The translations under genes and the position numbers were made by a program. DNA of 33,924 nt from JACJYC01 sp964558465. GTDB taxonomy: Bacteria; Bacteroidota; Bacteroidia; Chitinophagales; Saprospiraceae. The stretch is taken from assembly GCA_964558465.1 (NCBI GenBank), contig CAZLEF010000075.1:1-33924 (forward strand), read 5' to 3'. Positions 16,504 to 24,588 of the stretch are shown here, one piece after another; the first letter of the stretch is position 1; each line of letters begins with the position of its first letter. The notes beneath the pieces are model-generated. The model was given only the letters and a program-made list of their open reading frames with translations. It made no database searches and had not been told where the DNA came from.

Positions 16504-17511
16504 TTACCTACTTTGCTTTTCCAGGTTGAGGATCTGTTTAATTTCCTCTTCGGATAAATTGACCAATTCGGCGATTAAGGTTATCGGTAAACCTTTTTTG
16601 TGTGCATTGAGAATGATTTCAGTTAAAGTTTGTTCTTTTCCCTTCTCGATGCCCTTCTCGATGCCCTTCTCGATGCCCTTCTCGATGCCTTGCTCGATGC
16701 CTTGCTCGATGCCTTGCTTTATACCTTGCTTTATACCTTTTTTTAACCCCTTTTTGAGCCCCTCAGATATGGCCTGTTCTCTTAAAATCTGTTCGATACC
16801 CATAGGATAAGTTTTGCCGGTTAACTGATTCAATTTCTCCTCAAATATAAGATCTTTTTCTTTTTCCTTAAAACGCACGTAAAAACGCAGAAAGTTCATC
16901 AAAGCCTGGATTTTTGTTTTGGGGATCTGCTTTTTTATCAGGTGCTTTGCCAGTTCAAATTTAAGACCCAAAATCTGGTCGGAATGGAATTGACTTTTTT
17001 TCAAGGCCAGTAAAACAGTCAGAATTACTATGGCAAAAGGATTAAGACTATCCCTTAATTTTTCTTCATCTTGTCCAAGAATTTTGTATGTTTTAAATGA
17101 GTACCGCATTTCCGTTCCCAGAAAACTCCACTCAAAGGATTTGGGGTGGTATTTCTTTGAAAGATCTGATAATATAGCAATGGCAGCCACGGGCCGGTGA
17201 TGTCGTTCAAAAATCCTGTAAAAGTAGGTGAACATCCGTTCTTCAAAGCGTTTATCCCGATTTCCCTGGACTTCAATATGGATCAGGATCCAATTATCCA
17301 TCCCATTCTTTGCATAAACCCGAACGAGCTTGTCAACATAACGGGGATTCTCCTGGTCATTCCCAGGAAAAAGAACTTCCAGTTCTTTGTCCAGGAAATC
17401 AAAGCCGGCCTCTAAATCAAATAAGGAAACCGCTTCCGGATAGAAAAAACGAAGGAAATCCTCGAACAAATCCTCGAGAATGCCCTTCCAGAGCGCATCA
17501 TTTCGTTTCAT
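16504..17511 (-). CDS. Rpn-family recombination-promoting nuclease / PD-(D/E)XK transposase-like protein
   Basis: A 335-aa protein of the Rpn/PDDEXK_2 family. The nuclease core is seen as Asp60 (YVDKLVRVY) and Glu80-Val-Gln82 in LIHIEVQGN, with Gln in place of the usual Lys, as is common in this family. A long helical middle leads to about ten 4-residue repeats (KGIE/QGIE/KGIK/KGLK, residues ~253-292) encoded by a 12-bp DNA repeat. Family members make DNA cuts that promote recombination. The gene is clearly more AT-rich than its neighbours, which suggests transfer from elsewhere. Confidence 0.88.
   Translation of the reverse strand: MKRNDALWKGILEDLFEDFLRFFYPEAVSLFDLEAGFDFLDKELEVLFPGNDQENPRYVDKLVRVYAKNGMDNWILIHIEVQGNRDKRFEERMFTYFYRIFERHHRPVAAIAILSDLSKKYHPKSFEWSFLGTEMRYSFKTYKILGQDEEKLRDSLNPFAIVILTVLLALKKSQFHSDQILGLKFELAKHLIKKQIPKTKIQALMNFLRFYVRFKEKEKDLIFEEKLNQLTGKTYPMGIEQILREQAISEGLKKGLKKGIKQGIKQGIEQGIEQGIEKGIEKGIEKGIEKGKEQTLTEIILNAHKKGLPITLIAELVNLSEEEIKQILNLEKQSR
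16640..16759 (-). repeat. In-frame 12-bp tandem repeat inside the Rpn-type gene
   Basis: Ten consecutive 12-bp units: four CCCTTCTCGATG, two CCTTGCTCGATG, two CCTTGCTTTATA and two diverged units. The gradient from identical to diverged units suggests recent expansion at the low-coordinate end. Unit gain or loss keeps the reading frame and only changes the length of the charged helix. Confidence 0.9.
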
Positions 17512-17531
17512 CAGCAGAGCGTTTATCTCTG

Positions 17532-17562
17532 CAAATATAAGTACAAATCCAATTTAATACAA
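17532..17562 (-). promoter_or_regulatory. Promoter of the Rpn-type gene
   Basis: On the minus strand TTG (17562-17560), 20 bp, then TATATTTG (17539-17532), a perfect -7 box. The ATG is at 17511, giving a leader of about 14 nt. Confidence 0.65.
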
Positions 17563-17606
17563 TTTTATTTTAAAATAAATAAAACAAATAAAATGTTTGT
17601 AAAAAT

Positions 17607-19190
17607 TTACCTGACTTTTATCGCCATCTTGACCTGCTGATAACTCCCCTGCTGTATCCGCACATAATAATGCCCGGCCGGCAGATCACCCGGTTCCCAA
17701 TCCAGCCGTTGGTCGCCGCTTGGGAAATTCCGGTTTGCAGGCGTTCCCACCAACTGACCGGCGCCGTTGAACACCTGGACCAGGGTCCGGCCTCCACCAC
17801 TGTTGAAACGGATGGAAAGGGATTCCGTAAACGGGTTGGGCCATAAGTCGAGCAAAGAGATGCCGGCCTGCTGGTTCTGTTCGTGTGTGCTGACCGGTAT
17901 GCAATCCGGCGACTGGAAGATCGGGAGGGCCTGAAAATCCTGGAACAGGATGTTTTCGATGTCCTGACCCGGCACACAAAACCAGTCCTTGAGCATGGTG
18001 GCATAAACGGACCTGAAATCGAACTGCATGGGCAGATTGTCGTTTCCATCTGCATTGGCCGGTATGAATGGATTTTCGCCCAGGATACCGCCTTCTACCA
18101 GATTGCCGAATACAAACATGGGCGCCGCCGCGCCATGGTCGGTGCCGTTGCTCAGGTTGGAAATGATCCGGCGGCCGAATTCGGAGAAGGTCATGCCCGT
18201 CACCCGGTCGCCAAGGCCCAGAAGTTGAAGGTCCTGCATAAAAGCGGAAACGGCAGTGGAAAGCTGTCCGAGCAATTCCGCGTGTTCTCCTGTGGTTTTG
18301 TCTTCGGGAACCACCTGGGCGTCATGGGTGTCGAAACCGCCGATAGAAACGAGGTAGACCCTTGTTTTCAGCCCCCCGGCGATTAACCTGGCTACAATTT
18401 TTAACTGTTCCGCCAGTTTGTTATCGTCGGGATAAACTCCCAGGTTGTTCGCATTTTCAAAAGCATCCACCACGACCTGGCCGTACAGGTTGCTTTGCCT
18501 TTTTACCGTGCGCACATACGTGAGCAGGTCACCGGCAGGCGTTGCAGGGGCGGGTGAGGGTACACCGTTGATCAATTGGTAAAACTGCGTCGGGTCGGCA
18601 ACCGACATGCCCATAGCAAAAGAAGGCCCCTGGAAGGTCAGCGAAAGAGAAGCGCCGATCTCGATAGACAATGGGTCGGGCATGGTTTCATTCGGAAAAC
18701 CATTCGGAAAATTCGGATATTCATAGTTCAGATAACGGCCCATCCAACCGGAATTCAGGATTTGTTCCGAATCGGCGCCGGTCATCCAGATATCGGTCGA
18801 ACGAAAATGCGAATAGTTCGGATTGGGGTACCCCACAGATTGAATGACCTTTAGTTTGCCTTCGTTGAAGAGGTCGCGCATGCCGCCCAGCGCCGGGTGA
18901 AAGCCGGTTGCATCGGTTCCGGCCAGGCTCAATACCTGGTTTTCGGGCAAAATCACTTTGGGCCTTACGGTCGTCAGTTTATCGTATTGATCAAGCGGGA
19001 TAACGGTATTCAATCCGTCATTGCCGCCGTCCAGGCGAATGAGCACCAGCACATGATCGGTTTCAATGGTCGGATTGTTCAGCAGGCGCATCCAGGGTGA
19101 AGCAGCCGAAGCATTGATGCCAAAGCCGTTGAACAGGTTGGGAATGACAACGCCTGCGGTGGTATATCGAAGGAATTCTTTCCGGTTCAT
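17607..19190 (-). CDS. DUF1501 protein with T9SS type A sorting domain
   Basis: The 527-aa protein belongs to the DUF1501 family (sulfatase/alkaline phosphatase-like fold). It shows HVLVLIRLDGGNDGLNTV near 46-63, FHPALGGM, FSEFGRR and GTDHGAAAPMFVFG. A leader with a KEFLR motif and a hydrophobic stretch directs export. The last ~80 residues form a T9SS type A domain: LLDLWPNPFTESLSI, then LPAGHYYVRIQ and a basic end. It should cross the outer membrane and be held at the surface. The DUF1800 gene is 10 bp upstream on the same strand, and these two families are a well-known conserved pair. Their molecular role is not established. Confidence 0.93.
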   Translation of the reverse strand: MNRKEFLRYTTAGVVIPNLFNGFGINASAASPWMRLLNNPTIETDHVLVLIRLDGGNDGLNTVIPLDQYDKLTTVRPKVILPENQVLSLAGTDATGFHPALGGMRDLFNEGKLKVIQSVGYPNPNYSHFRSTDIWMTGADSEQILNSGWMGRYLNYEYPNFPNGFPNETMPDPLSIEIGASLSLTFQGPSFAMGMSVADPTQFYQLINGVPSPAPATPAGDLLTYVRTVKRQSNLYGQVVVDAFENANNLGVYPDDNKLAEQLKIVARLIAGGLKTRVYLVSIGGFDTHDAQVVPEDKTTGEHAELLGQLSTAVSAFMQDLQLLGLGDRVTGMTFSEFGRRIISNLSNGTDHGAAAPMFVFGNLVEGGILGENPFIPANADGNDNLPMQFDFRSVYATMLKDWFCVPGQDIENILFQDFQALPIFQSPDCIPVSTHEQNQQAGISLLDLWPNPFTESLSIRFNSGGGRTLVQVFNGAGQLVGTPANRNFPSGDQRLDWEPGDLPAGHYYVRIQQGSYQQVKMAIKVR

Positions 19191-19200
19191 AACAGATTTT

Positions 19201-20865
19201 TTAGCCGAGTTGGTACTCTTCCTGGTGAATAATGGTGTAAAAGAAAGGCAACAGCCGTTTGAGTACGGTCTGACGTTTCATTTCATTGGCCGGGTCGTTG
19301 GCATAAGCCACCCAGGCGTCCGTCCAGTAGTAATCACTGACCTGCCCGGAAAGCAAAATGGCCTTCAATTGAAATTTGAATTGCAAAGGCAGCTCAATAC
19401 CGTATTTCCATTGCAGGATGTCGTTGATCAGGGCATTGGGGTCGGCGGGGTTTGGCAATTGAGCTACCGTATCCAGAATATTCAGCTGAGCCAGGAAATT
19501 ATCGGTAGAAACGCCGGCCCATAATATCCAGTCGGAAAATTGTGCGCGTCGGGGCAATGTATCCGTGGTTATCCAGTCTTTGTCAAAAATGGGGATCTGG
19601 TAGTAGGCAGGCCAGCCCGAAACATTGGGTGGATCGCCCAGATCCTGCAAAAACAGTGCGCCGATATATACCAGCGCTCCGTTATGCTGGTACCGGTCGG
19701 TGATCATGGTCCGGTCGGGGATGGCAGTATTGAACTCGCGGTACAAGCCTGCGAGATAGTCCATTGGCGATTTCAACTGGGCCCCGATCTGAAAAGCATC
19801 AAAAAAATGCTGGCTTTTGAAAAGCGCGGCCAGTACCGGCCGGATCTCGTAATTGTTGTCGCGCATGATCTGCGCAAGCGGCCCGATCACCATTTCCTCC
19901 GTCAAGGCGTCTATTTCATGGAAGACAAAAAAGCGATAGAGCTTCCTGCACAGAAAAAGGGCGCACTCGTCATTGGAAAGGATCATATCCAGCAGTTCAT
20001 CCAGTTCCTGGGCGCCCTGAACTCCGGGCTGGCCTTGTATGAGGCGGTTGCCGTAGAAGGCAGAAAACTGTTTATCCCCGGCATCGTGGTCGAGGGGCTG
20101 GAAGAAGATTTCATTGGTCAGTATATTGACCCGCCACCCGGTCAACACCCTGGCAGCCGCCTGGACGTCCGCCTCCGTGTACTGGCTGTCCGGCCCTTTT
20201 CCGATACAAAACAATTCCTGCAACTCGCGGGCATAGTTTTCGTCGGGCGCACCGGCTGAATTGTATAATCCGTTGAGATATAGCAACATAGCGGGGTCCA
20301 GCGTAAGGGCCTTGATCAGCGTCCGGAAATTGCCCAGTGCGTTTTGCCGGATGGTCGTTAGGTAACCGTAATTCCAGCGGCCGTAAAAGACCTCCGAAAA
20401 TTGCACAGGGATATGGTTGTGCCAGAACAGGATCAGTTTTTCCATAATATTTCTTTCCTGGTCGACCAGATTGCCAAACCACCAGGACTTGAGGGAGTAA
20501 ATCCTGTATCCCTCTGCCGCGAGATCATAGAAAGCATTTACCCAGGTGTCGCCGTAAGCTATATTTGGGTCGGTGAACTCGTCGTTATTATAATCATTGA
20601 CCGGTAGCGGCGGGGCCTCGCCTTCGGCCAGCAAAATTTCAACTGCGGTATCCAGGCCGGTATCCAGGAAAAACTGTACATCGGCCCATTTCGCGCCAAA
20701 CATGGTGCGACGCAAAAGATGAGCGACCTGGGGTACGCCCCAGGGACCCTGATAGGGTTCCAGGCCTCCTCCAAGGATTGCAACAGGCGCCAGGGTGGTT
20801 TGATACCCGGAGCGCCCGGGAGAAGTATTCGTACGCATTATATGCAGAAAATCCCTCCGGTTCAT
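19201..20865 (-). CDS. DUF1800 family protein
   Basis: The 554-aa protein shows DUF1800 hallmarks: VAHLLRRTMFG near the N-terminus, an internal NYARELQELFCIGKG, and VQAAARVLTGW. The N-terminus MNRRDFL fits a twin-arginine-like export signal, although the hydrophobic stretch after it is short. It is the first gene of the pair with DUF1501, with a 10-bp gap, so they are co-transcribed. No sorting domain is present at its C-terminus, unlike its partner. The function is unknown. A TATCTTTT box at 20914-20907 upstream lacks a good -33 partner. Confidence 0.92.
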   Translation of the reverse strand: MNRRDFLHIMRTNTSPGRSGYQTTLAPVAILGGGLEPYQGPWGVPQVAHLLRRTMFGAKWADVQFFLDTGLDTAVEILLAEGEAPPLPVNDYNNDEFTDPNIAYGDTWVNAFYDLAAEGYRIYSLKSWWFGNLVDQERNIMEKLILFWHNHIPVQFSEVFYGRWNYGYLTTIRQNALGNFRTLIKALTLDPAMLLYLNGLYNSAGAPDENYARELQELFCIGKGPDSQYTEADVQAAARVLTGWRVNILTNEIFFQPLDHDAGDKQFSAFYGNRLIQGQPGVQGAQELDELLDMILSNDECALFLCRKLYRFFVFHEIDALTEEMVIGPLAQIMRDNNYEIRPVLAALFKSQHFFDAFQIGAQLKSPMDYLAGLYREFNTAIPDRTMITDRYQHNGALVYIGALFLQDLGDPPNVSGWPAYYQIPIFDKDWITTDTLPRRAQFSDWILWAGVSTDNFLAQLNILDTVAQLPNPADPNALINDILQWKYGIELPLQFKFQLKAILLSGQVSDYYWTDAWVAYANDPANEMKRQTVLKRLLPFFYTIIHQEEYQLG

Positions 20866-21070
20866 AGGCGTTGCTGGTTACGGAATGAAAAAAATGTTTT
20901 GAAAAAAAAAGATAAAATTAAGGCAATAATACACCCCGGACGGATCGGTTCAAAGAATTTTTCGACGGCTGCACTACTTCCGCATACGATTTAACATTCC
21001 CTTAAAACTGTTCGATTCAAGCGCCGGTCCTTTCAGGATGAAAAAATTGAACAGATCAGGAATAAACGGC

Positions 21071-22021
21071 CTACTGCCCTTGCTCGATAAAATCATCCGG
21101 CAATACCTTCACCAGGCGCAGGTAAACGCCGGTTGAATCGCTATCGAACCAGGCAGAAGGGTTTTGACTGGAATGAATGACAAATGGCCGCTCCCGCGTG
21201 GTATCCCGGTAAACCTGGATAACAAAAGGCGGATCGATATTCGGGCCTTTCAGACGGATGGTCTGCCGGGGAAGGCTTGCAGCGGTTGTTTCGTCAAAAT
21301 CGTCTGCAAAGGTGGAACCACTGACATTCCGCAGGAAGTTGATATAATCCTCCACACGGGCAGAGTCCAGTGCCATAGCCCCGTTCAGCAACCAGCCTTT
21401 TTCTCCGCGGCGTATGGCAAAGGCACTGTCCGGATATTCAAAGGACAATTCCTCCACCTGCATATCGCTGTTCAACCGAAGCAGCGTCTTGTCGCGGTAG
21501 GCATCCAAACCTTGCCCGATGGAAAGCAACTGGAATCCTTCAATAGCGTAGACCTCATCCGAGCCTTCAAGCCGGATATAAGAAACGCCGCTCTGTGTTT
21601 GCGGATTGAAACTGAAACGGCCGACCATAAAATCGGCTTTTTTTTGATCCCCCTCAAAAACCCTGATCCGGGTTCCCATACCGTCCTCGACTTCAAAGTC
21701 GCGCCATTTATCCGGGCTTTTTGCAGCAACCCGCTGCGTTCTGATCAATTGGATGCTGGTCAACAGACCGGTCACGGATGCCGGCGTGGCCCTGGTGTTC
21801 AAGGCGCTGTTGGAAACAATCCAACCGGTTTCCTCCCTTTTCAACAAAATTTCCGGGCTTTCGGGCTCCCTGGGTTGAATCATGATAGAACTGATCCTGG
21901 AAGTATCCAGTTCGATCAGGTTGGCGTCAAAGCTGCCGCGTCGTTTCCCGCCGCAGGTTTGTACAATGAAATAAACGCTTAACAACAGGAGAAATGCAAG
22001 CAGTAAAATCCGGTTATTCAT
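21071..22021 (-). CDS. DUF4340 family membrane-anchored protein
   Basis: A 317-aa protein with an N-terminal membrane segment (LLLAFLLLLSVYFIV, residues ~5-19) and a mainly beta extracytoplasmic part. Features such as IELDTSRISSIMI, GWIVSN, RDFEVEDG and the motif spacing fit DUF4340, which is often found beside GldG-type ABC components in Bacteroidota. No such ABC genes are adjacent here. The start at 22021 was chosen because the membrane segment follows at once; a longer frame from 22075 adds unlikely residues. A heptamer array lies directly upstream. Confidence 0.75.
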   Translation of the reverse strand: MNNRILLLAFLLLLSVYFIVQTCGGKRRGSFDANLIELDTSRISSIMIQPREPESPEILLKREETGWIVSNSALNTRATPASVTGLLTSIQLIRTQRVAAKSPDKWRDFEVEDGMGTRIRVFEGDQKKADFMVGRFSFNPQTQSGVSYIRLEGSDEVYAIEGFQLLSIGQGLDAYRDKTLLRLNSDMQVEELSFEYPDSAFAIRRGEKGWLLNGAMALDSARVEDYINFLRNVSGSTFADDFDETTAASLPRQTIRLKGPNIDPPFVIQVYRDTTRERPFVIHSSQNPSAWFDSDSTGVYLRLVKVLPDDFIEQGQ

Positions 22022-22105
22022 AACGAATGAATTGATATAATTATGCTGGAAGAAAGCCCTCTCCATGCTGCCCACCCTGCCCTTAAAAGCGGGTAAACGT
22101 CATCT

Positions 22106-22252
22106 GTCCACAGTTCTCAGTCTGCAGTCCACAGTTCTCAGTCCACAGTCTGCAGTCTGCAGTCCACCGTCCACCGTCCACCGTGAGCCGTCCACCGTCT
22201 ATCGTCCGCCGTCTTCCGTGAGCCGTGAGCCGTCTATCGTCCACCGTCCACC
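22106..22252. repeat. Degenerate heptamer array, 21 units
   Basis: Twenty-one consecutive 7-bp units, every one beginning with GT. They are mixed words: GTCCACA, GTTCTCA, GTCTGCA in the first third, then GTCCACC, GTGAGCC, GTCTATC, GTCCGCC, GTCTTCC. The phase is kept without a single insertion or deletion although the words vary. It lies between the end of rdgB and the start of the DUF4340 gene. Confidence 0.93.
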
Positions 22253-22277
22253 GAAGCCTCAGCGCAGCCGGGCGCCG

Positions 22278-22853
22278 TCATACCTTGAGGAATTGTCGCA
22301 ATTGAGCAACTGCCCGACCCCGGTGGCTAATGGCATTTTTGACCGATGGATCCATTTCTGCGAAGGTGGTGAAATGACCTTCAGGAATAAAAACCGGATC
22401 ATATCCAAAACCCCCGGAGCCGGTTTTGGCGGTCGCAATATTGCCATTGATGATGCCTTCAAACAAATATTCCCGCCCGCCTGCGATGAGGGCGATGATG
22501 GTGCGGAATCTTGCTGATCGATCGGAAACTCCGGCTAATTTCTGCAACACCAGATTGATATTGTCTTCTGCACTGCACTGGGGCCCTGCATAGTGGGCGG
22601 TATAAACTCCGGGTTCGCCCTGCAGCGCGTTGATCTCAAGGCCGGTATCTTCCGAGAAGCAGTCATAGCCGTAATGTTGTTTGACATAACGGGCCTTGAT
22701 CAAAGCATTTTCTTCAAGGGTTTGGCCGGTTTCTGCGATATCTTCCAAACACCCGATGTCCGGAAGGCTTAAAACCCGGAATTCGCCTTCCAGTTTCTGA
22801 TTGACTTCCCGGACCTTGTTGGGGTTGGCTGTTGCAAAAACAATGGTTTTCAT
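22278..22853 (-). CDS. rdgB: XTP/dITP diphosphatase (non-canonical purine NTP pyrophosphatase)
   Basis: The 191-aa RdgB/HAM1 protein hydrolyses dITP, ITP and XTP to monophosphates, removing deaminated purines from the nucleotide pool. The motifs are TANPNK at 8-13, SEDTGLE at 67-73 (Asp69 is the expected catalytic acid), GGFGYDPVF at 147-155 and SHRGRA at 176-181. Length and order are typical. The unknown gene upstream ends 18 bp before its start, so both are probably in one transcript. Confidence 0.96.
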   Translation of the reverse strand: MKTIVFATANPNKVREVNQKLEGEFRVLSLPDIGCLEDIAETGQTLEENALIKARYVKQHYGYDCFSEDTGLEINALQGEPGVYTAHYAGPQCSAEDNINLVLQKLAGVSDRSARFRTIIALIAGGREYLFEGIINGNIATAKTGSGGFGYDPVFIPEGHFTTFAEMDPSVKNAISHRGRAVAQLRQFLKV

Positions 22854-22871
22854 GGTTTGGAGACAGGTTTA

Positions 22872-23330
22872 TCAGGCTTTTGGAAACAATTCCAGGAGGG
22901 CTTTCCAGAGTATTCCTGCAGCCCGGTTGTCGCCCGCTTCCCGTTCCAGTCGGATCTTTTCCAGGCTTTCTGCGCAAAGGTAACCGATCCCCTGGTATAT
23001 TTTTGGGCGGTAGCTGCCGAGGACCAACCGGATACCTGCTTTTGCCGGATCAATCCCGAACAGCAGGCAATATTTTATGGGAAACTGTTTTTTTATCCCC
23101 GCCCAGTTGAGGTTTTCATCCGGTTTTGCTGCAAGGTAAAAGGCATCTTCCTCCAGTCGGATACCCACTGCATGGAGGATTTTTGCCAGGTAATCTTTGT
23201 TCGCATCCGGTTCTTTTCCAGGCACATACACAACCAACAGATTTTTGCCGCCCTGGCCTTTAACCCGTTCAAAATGGGTGGAATATCCGGAAACGCCGAA
23301 TAAAGGAATGCTCGTTAAAAATTTTCTCAA
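22872..23330 (-). CDS. Conserved-looking hypothetical protein upstream of rdgB
   Basis: I do not recognise this protein. From a TTG start at 23330 it has about 152 residues; the frame stays open to another TTG at 23375, and no ATG is available. It shows KNLLVVYVPGKEPDA, a predicted helix, FPIKYCLLFGIDPAKAGI and a Glu/Arg-rich C-terminus, consistent with a small alpha/beta protein without signal peptide. It lies 18 bp upstream of rdgB and divergent from ilvE. The strand assignment rests on these beta-strand-like runs and on the operon spacing. Confidence 0.65.
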   Translation of the reverse strand: MRKFLTSIPLFGVSGYSTHFERVKGQGGKNLLVVYVPGKEPDANKDYLAKILHAVGIRLEEDAFYLAAKPDENLNWAGIKKQFPIKYCLLFGIDPAKAGIRLVLGSYRPKIYQGIGYLCAESLEKIRLEREAGDNRAAGILWKALLELFPKA

Positions 23331-23383
23331 AATTTTGATTTTAAAATCAAACAATTGCTTTGTATACAAATGCAAATCAGCAC

Positions 23384-23414
23384 TTGCGGAAAATAAAATT
23401 TTCCCGTATTATTG
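23384..23414 (+). promoter_or_regulatory. Promoter of ilvE
   Basis: TTG at 23384-23386, a 20-bp spacer and TATTATTG at 23407-23414 (7 of 8). The ATG at 23429 lies 15 bp beyond the box, as at several other genes here. Confidence 0.55.
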
Positions 23415-23428
23415 TCGAAAAAATACAA

Positions 23429-24511
23429 ATGAACCATACGATCCGCGTCGAACGCACCCGGCATTCCAAATTGGATTCAGTCGATTTCAACGACCTTCCT
23501 TTCGGAAAGGTTTTTTCCGACCATATGTTTGTTGCCGAATATTCCGGTGGAGCCTGGAAAAATCCCAGGGTTGTGCCTTTTGGCCCATTTTCCACCCACC
23601 CGGCTACGATGGCATTGCATTACGGTCAATCCATTTTTGAAGGCATGAAAGCCTCTAAAAGTGTGGAAGGCCAGCCCTTGTTCTTCCGGCCGGAAATGCA
23701 TGCCAAACGGCTCAATCTTTCAGCCACCCGGATGTGCATGCCGAACGTGCCGGAATCGCTGTTCATGGAGGCTTTGCACACTTTGGTCGACATTGACCAG
23801 GCCTGGATCCCTTCCAACCCTGAAAGTGCCTTGTATATCCGGCCGTTTATGTTTGCAACCGACGAATTTATCGGCGTAAAACCCAGTGAATCTTATAAAT
23901 TCATCATTTTTACCGGCCCGGTTGGCCCCTATTACGCCAAACCCGTCCGCCTTTGGGTCGAACAGGAATATGTTCGGGCTATTCCCGGGGGGACCGGCGA
24001 AGCCAAAGCTGCCGGAAATTATGCAGGCTCCCTCCTGCCCGCTAAGATAGCGCAATCCCGGGGATTTGACCAAGTGATGTGGATGGACGGCTATGAATTT
24101 AAATACGTCCAGGAAGTCGGTACCATGAATATCTTCTTCGTGATCGACGGCGTGGCGGTCACCCCTGCAACCGACGGCGCCATCCTTAAAGGAATTACCC
24201 GCGACAGCATCTTCCATATCCTGCGTGATAAAGGGATCCCGGTGGAAGAACGCCCGGTATCCATCGATGAGTTGGTTGCCGCTCACAAAGCCGGCAAATT
24301 GCAGGAAGCCTTCGGCGCGGGTACGGCCGCAGTGGTCTCTCATGTTGCCGAAATTGCATACAATAATGATATTCTGACCTTGCCGCCTGTCGAAACCCGC
24401 AAAATCGGGGCTTTGATCAAATCCGAAATAGAAGGTCTGAGATCCGGCATTATCCAGGATCACAGGGGGTGGATCGTACCCGTCAAGGCGCCTGTCTTGG
24501 TGGAAGAATAA
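23429..24511 (+). CDS. ilvE: Branched-chain amino acid aminotransferase (class IV PLP enzyme)
   Basis: A 360-aa BCAT of the eukaryote-like (group II) type. It transfers the amino group between Leu, Ile or Val and 2-oxoglutarate. The PLP lysine is Lys193 in GGTGEAKAAGNYAGS; ALHYGQSIFEGMKA, EVGTMNIFF and a late GAGTAAVV complete the family pattern. Length is normal. The start at 23429 was chosen over 23360 because it begins the conserved sequence and follows a good promoter. A perfect 25-bp hairpin follows the stop. Confidence 0.95.
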   Translation: MNHTIRVERTRHSKLDSVDFNDLPFGKVFSDHMFVAEYSGGAWKNPRVVPFGPFSTHPATMALHYGQSIFEGMKASKSVEGQPLFFRPEMHAKRLNLSATRMCMPNVPESLFMEALHTLVDIDQAWIPSNPESALYIRPFMFATDEFIGVKPSESYKFIIFTGPVGPYYAKPVRLWVEQEYVRAIPGGTGEAKAAGNYAGSLLPAKIAQSRGFDQVMWMDGYEFKYVQEVGTMNIFFVIDGVAVTPATDGAILKGITRDSIFHILRDKGIPVEERPVSIDELVAAHKAGKLQEAFGAGTAAVVSHVAEIAYNNDILTLPPVETRKIGALIKSEIEGLRSGIIQDHRGWIVPVKAPVLVEE

Positions 24512-24516
24512 ATTCA

Positions 24517-24577
24517 GTTCGACAGTTGGCAGGCTTGTCCGCCCGTATGGGTCGGACAAGCCTGCCAACTGTCGAAC
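24517..24577. terminator. Perfect 25-bp inverted repeat between convergent genes
   Basis: The left arm 24517-24541 and right arm 24553-24577 are exact complements over 25 bp, with an 11-nt loop. It begins 6 bp after the ilvE stop and ends 12 bp before the stop of the next gene. There is no T-run. It probably ends or stabilises both transcripts. Confidence 0.8.
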
Positions 24578-24588
24578 AGCCAACTGAT

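Noticed and set aside
22106..22252. CRISPR array
   Set aside because: Units are 7 bp and contiguous, with no spacers and no cas genes nearby. The same applies to the other arrays.
22065..22517. Plus-strand reading frame over the heptamer array
   Set aside because: It combines array sequence with the antisense of rdgB and has no protein-like features.
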